Origin: DAONFI01 sp035403485
GTDB lineage: Bacteria; Planctomycetota; Phycisphaerae; SM23-33
Length of the DNA: 28,082 bases
NCBI GenBank assembly: GCA_964536835.1
Contig: CAZIAZ010000040.1
Coordinates: 1 to 28,082, forward strand
Direction of reading: 5' to 3'
Positions within the stretch are counted from its first letter, which is position 1; every line of letters begins with the position of its first letter. Under the pieces are notes generated by a model. The model was given only the letters and a program-made list of their open reading frames with translations. It had not been told where the DNA came from and ran no database searches. Below, one piece after another: positions 25,476 to 28,082 of this stretch. The position numbers and the translations under genes are program-made.

Positions 25476-26174
25476 ATGCCAAAAACGACATTTTACATTC
25501 TGGCTGTTGTGGCCGCCGGCTTATGCGGCTGCGTGCCGCAACACGTCAAACCAATGGAACCCGAGCCGGCCACGCAGGCAGAAAGAAATTTCAACGCCCT
25601 CTGGGAATCCAGCCGTGAATTGCTGAAAAAATACGACTACGAAATAGACCGCATGGATAAACGTGAAGGCATCATAACCACATACGCCACAACCGGCGGA
25701 CAGTTTTTTGAAGTCTGGCGGAAAGATTCGGGCAATTTTTTCGACTGGCGTGAAAATTCCGTAAAGACAATGCTCCGCGCAGTCAGGATAACCATTTTCC
25801 GCGTCGGCGATTCCGACAGGTATGATTTCCAGCTTGAAGTGCGGATGGCCAGAACCGATTTGCCCAACGCCGTGTTATCCGATACCAGCCAGACAAATAA
25901 CATAATAGAAAACGGCGGCCCAGCCGCAAAGGTACATCAAGTCGAATATTATCGCCGCAAAGACGCGTTCGACCACCTGACGTTCGAAGATCTCAGCCGC
26001 GTTCCCGACAAGTCTGAATCGCATGACCTGCCGGCGATGAAAACATCAAACGCCGCTTCGATTATTATTCCAATGGGCCGCGATGCCGACCTGGAAGCCA
26101 AAATGACGACGCGCCTCAAAGACGCCGTCGAAACATATTCGCCCCGCCGCGCCGGCACATGGGTTTCATTCTGA
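25476..26174 (+). CDS. Lipoprotein of unknown function
   Basis: 232 residues from the ATG at 25476 (MPKTTFYILAVVAAGL); an upstream in-frame ATG at 25449 would place nine extra residues before the signal peptide. The lipobox is GLCGC. The mature protein begins with a proline-rich linker, then FNALWESSRELLKKYDYEID and KREGIITTYATTGGQFFEVW. The pattern of a helix, a short strand, then GxI.T resembles small periplasmic lipoproteins with a BamC/NlpB-like repeat, but I would not name it so. There is a one-base gap to rsmA, so it is co-transcribed with it. Probably envelope-located; function unknown. Confidence 0.78.
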   Translation: MPKTTFYILAVVAAGLCGCVPQHVKPMEPEPATQAERNFNALWESSRELLKKYDYEIDRMDKREGIITTYATTGGQFFEVWRKDSGNFFDWRENSVKTMLRAVRITIFRVGDSDRYDFQLEVRMARTDLPNAVLSDTSQTNNIIENGGPAAKVHQVEYYRRKDAFDHLTFEDLSRVPDKSESHDLPAMKTSNAASIIIPMGRDADLEAKMTTRLKDAVETYSPRRAGTWVSF

Positions 26175-26175
26175 A

Positions 26176-27054
26176 ATGCAGCCGGTAAAGAAAATTCAGC
26201 AACTCCTCGACGCACACGACGCCAGGCCTATGGGCCGCTTCGGCCAGTGCTTCCTGATAGACCTCAACTACATGGCCAAGGTTCTGGATATCGCAGCCGT
26301 CGACGCTAAACAATGTACGCTTGAAGTCGGGCCAGGAACCGGTTCACTCACTGAAGAACTGCTGAAAAAATCGGCAAAAGTGGTAGCGGCAGAAATAGAC
26401 CGCAAATTTTGCGAAATCCTGCGAGAAATTTTTGGCGAACGCGAGAATTTTACGCTCATAGAGGGCGACGCGCTGGACGGTAAACATGCCATCGCTGAAA
26501 AGATACTGCATGCCGTCTCGCCGCGATGCTCGCTCGTGGCTAATCTGCCGTACAATGCGGCAACGTCACTGGTAATCGACGCACTCATCGAATCCTGCCT
26601 TGCCGTCTCGCAGCCGGCAAACCACGTTACGTTCGACAGCCTGACATTCACTGTACAAAAAGAAGTCGCCGACCGGCTGGCAGCGGTACACGGCGACGAT
26701 TACGGACTGGTCAGCGTCATCGTGGCTCTTATGTCGGATATAAAACTCGGGCCCGTCATACCGCCAAGCGCATTCTGGCCGCAACCTAAAATAGATTCAA
26801 GGATAGTTCGCATAGATTTTAATCCACAAAAAGCCGTAAAAATCAAATCTCTCGATACGTTGCGAAAACTTCTGCACATGGCCTTCACCCAACGTCGCAA
26901 ACATCTGCTGGCTGCGGCTAAAGCAAAAAATTCTCCGTTCACCCCCCAACAGCTCGCAACCGCCCTGCTGCAACTGAATATGCCCCAAACCATGCGATGC
27001 GGCGAAACATCGCCGGAATTTTTTTTGAATCTTTCAAATATTCTGGCTGACTGA
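26176..27054 (+). CDS. rsmA: 16S rRNA (adenine1518/1519-N6)-dimethyltransferase
   Basis: 292 residues. Motifs in order: GRFGQCFLID (motif X; Cys where Asn or His is more usual), LEVGPGTGSLTEEL (motif I), VVAAEIDRKF (motif II), LIEGDALD (motif III) and VANLPYNAATSL (catalytic motif IV, NLPY). The C-terminal domain has VIPPSAFWPQPKIDSRIV and AFTQRRKHL, typical of the family. RsmA (KsgA) dimethylates two adenines in the 3' hairpin of 16S rRNA and acts as a late check in 30S assembly. Length is normal. The gene starts one base after the lipoprotein stop. Confidence 0.95.
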   Translation: MQPVKKIQQLLDAHDARPMGRFGQCFLIDLNYMAKVLDIAAVDAKQCTLEVGPGTGSLTEELLKKSAKVVAAEIDRKFCEILREIFGERENFTLIEGDALDGKHAIAEKILHAVSPRCSLVANLPYNAATSLVIDALIESCLAVSQPANHVTFDSLTFTVQKEVADRLAAVHGDDYGLVSVIVALMSDIKLGPVIPPSAFWPQPKIDSRIVRIDFNPQKAVKIKSLDTLRKLLHMAFTQRRKHLLAAAKAKNSPFTPQQLATALLQLNMPQTMRCGETSPEFFLNLSNILAD

Positions 27055-27176
27055 TGCAGCAACCATACGATGGAACGCCAACGACGAATATAGTGGCCGG
27101 AAGCGGCAATGCCTGTCAAAGCGGTTCTTTGGCTGCATTATCGCGTTATTTCTTTACAAAAAATTTCAAATCATAA
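27054..27176 (+). CDS. Possible small protein (40 residues)
   Basis: The ATG shares its A with the rsmA stop codon (TGATG), and the frame stays open to a TAA at 27174-27176. The product starts MQQPYDGTPTTNIVAGSGN and ends FFTKNFKS. No motif is recognised. TGATG junctions are used elsewhere in this cluster (nadE to the zinc-ribbon gene), which is the only support. It may be chance. Confidence 0.2.
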   Translation: MQQPYDGTPTTNIVAGSGNACQSGSLAALSRYFFTKNFKS

Positions 27177-27281
27177 ATTGGCATTTGAATTCAAGAAGAC
27201 GGTGTCTTAAAATTCTATCTGTAAATTTTGAATTTCAATATCCATGAGTTGCTTCGGATTTTTATAAATTTTAACAAAGAA

Positions 27282-27962
27282 ATGTTACCAATAAATCGCT
27301 ATATTGACCACGCAGTGTTGAAACCGGAACTGACCCGCGACGAGACTGTCCGCCAGATAGAATCAGGCCTGCAATTTAACGTCCGCACGGTCTGCGTCAA
27401 ACCGGCGGATATATTAATTGCCCAAAAAATTCTCGACAGCAGTCAGACTGAAGTATCATGCGTGTTGTCTTTTCCGCACGGGAACTCACTTCCCGCGTCG
27501 AAATCCGACGAAGCCAGCCGTTATATCGACCTGGGCGTAGCGGAAATCGACATGGTCGTGAATTACGGTTTGATTCGTAGCGGCCTGTGGGATGAACTCC
27601 GCAAAGATATATTGGCCGTAACAACTCAGACAAAACTGGCTGGCGTAAAAGTGAAAACCATTCTGGAAACCGCCTGCCTGACGGCTGAGCAGATAGATAC
27701 GGCTACGAAAATCGCCGTGGAGTGCAATGCTGATTTCGTGAAAACTTCAACGGGTTTCGGCCCTGGCGGGGCCACTGAAGAGGCTGTCCGCGTAATGCTC
27801 AAAGCCGCCGACAGCCGAATCGGCGTAAAAGCGTCCGGCGGAATCCACGACTTTTCTACCGCGGCGACATATCTAAAAATGGGCGTCACTCGCCTGGGCA
27901 TCGGTGCCGCGACGACACCGGTAATATGTAATGCCGCCTGCGCAGACGTCGAAAATTTTTGA
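27282..27962 (+). CDS. deoC: Deoxyribose-phosphate aldolase
   Basis: 226 residues from the ATG at 27282 (MLPINRYIDHAVLKPELTR); the frame extends back to 27228 but those 18 residues are not family-like. Motifs: DHAVLKP at the N-terminus, EIDMVVNYG (the aspartate of the active site), KVKTILETACL, the Schiff-base lysine in DFVKTSTGFGPGGAT, and the second lysine in GVKASGGIHD. Length fits the family. The enzyme splits 2-deoxyribose-5-phosphate to glyceraldehyde-3-phosphate and acetaldehyde in nucleoside salvage. It lies 227 bp after rsmA, so it may have its own promoter. I see no other deo gene nearby. Confidence 0.95.
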   Translation: MLPINRYIDHAVLKPELTRDETVRQIESGLQFNVRTVCVKPADILIAQKILDSSQTEVSCVLSFPHGNSLPASKSDEASRYIDLGVAEIDMVVNYGLIRSGLWDELRKDILAVTTQTKLAGVKVKTILETACLTAEQIDTATKIAVECNADFVKTSTGFGPGGATEEAVRVMLKAADSRIGVKASGGIHDFSTAATYLKMGVTRLGIGAATTPVICNAACADVENF

Positions 27963-27996
27963 TAGATGATTGTTCCGCTACACTGCTCAGATATAT

Positions 27997-28082
27997 TCAG
28001 GATTGCAGATATTTCAGGCTTAATTTCGCCGAGTCCATAGGCGACGCAGCCCAGTTGCCGTCCTGCTCGACAAACGCGTATT
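27997..28082 (-). CDS. Partial gene entering from the right edge (C-terminal end)
   Basis: On the minus strand a frame is open from the window edge to a TGA at 27999-27997. It reads YAFVEQDGNW, then AASPMDSAKLSLKYLQS. The composition is protein-like and the other two minus-strand frames are poorer, but 27 residues are too few to name a family. It would converge with deoC, with 34 bp between the stops. Confidence 0.4.
   Translation of the reverse strand, partial: YAFVEQDGNWAASPMDSAKLSLKYLQS

Noticed and set aside
26176..27054. GQCFL in place of the usual GQNFL or GQHFL in RsmA
   Set aside because: This position varies in the family and all other motifs are intact, so it is not treated as a defect.

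Overview
The window looks like a piece of bacterial chromosome, probably from a planctomycete (Planctomycetota, perhaps the Phycisphaerae/Sedimentisphaerales side). That placement is an inference. It rests on the mix of housekeeping genes with a large Sec-exported RHS/YD-repeat protein, zinc-ribbon membrane proteins, BatA/DUF58 genes and starts that mostly lack strong Shine-Dalgarno motifs. No rRNA or tRNA gene and no CRISPR array was seen.

Layout. (1) 1-2310, minus strand: the C-terminal part of an O-antigen ligase/polymerase-like membrane protein runs off the left edge. It is coupled by an ATGA overlap to a secreted esterase built from two tandem alpha/beta-hydrolase domains. (2) 2481-8776, plus strand: an RHS locus. 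It has a full-length RHS protein with a variable C-terminal tip, a small membrane protein behind it (candidate immunity), then a 5'-truncated second RHS core with a different tip and its own small membrane protein. The two cores share a 366-bp block that is identical, while the sequence on either side has diverged. (3) 8884-17899: an accessory, defence-like island. It holds an IS66-type transposase remnant, a two-gene module (beta-class DNA methyltransferase plus a HerA-type ATPase fused to a nuclease-like domain), a PEGA lipoprotein, a short tyrosine recombinase, and an AT-rich pair of an Eco57I-like adenine methyltransferase and a small PD-(D/E)XK nuclease. The divergent spacer between the recombinase and the methyltransferase carries two 28-bp dif-like sites (11-6-11) in inverted orientation. 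(4) 18013-18501: three exact-length 163-bp tandem repeats with conserved hairpin potential mark the right edge of the island. (5) 18560-22284, minus strand: rsmD, a DUF58 protein and a BatA/VWA membrane protein. (6) 22443-27962, plus strand: nadE, a double zinc-ribbon membrane protein, a lipoprotein, rsmA/ksgA and deoC, the first four packed with overlaps or very short gaps. A gene fragment on the minus strand enters from the right edge.

How the parts may work together. Regions 5 and 6 are ordinary chromosome. Regions 2 and 3 are the variable part. The RHS locus has the architecture of a tip-exchange system (one expressed core, one donor cassette, recent gene conversion between them). The island combines two restriction-modification-like modules. 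Its recombinase sits beside a predicted invertible segment that lies directly upstream of the second module, which suggests, but does not prove, phase-variable control of a restriction system.
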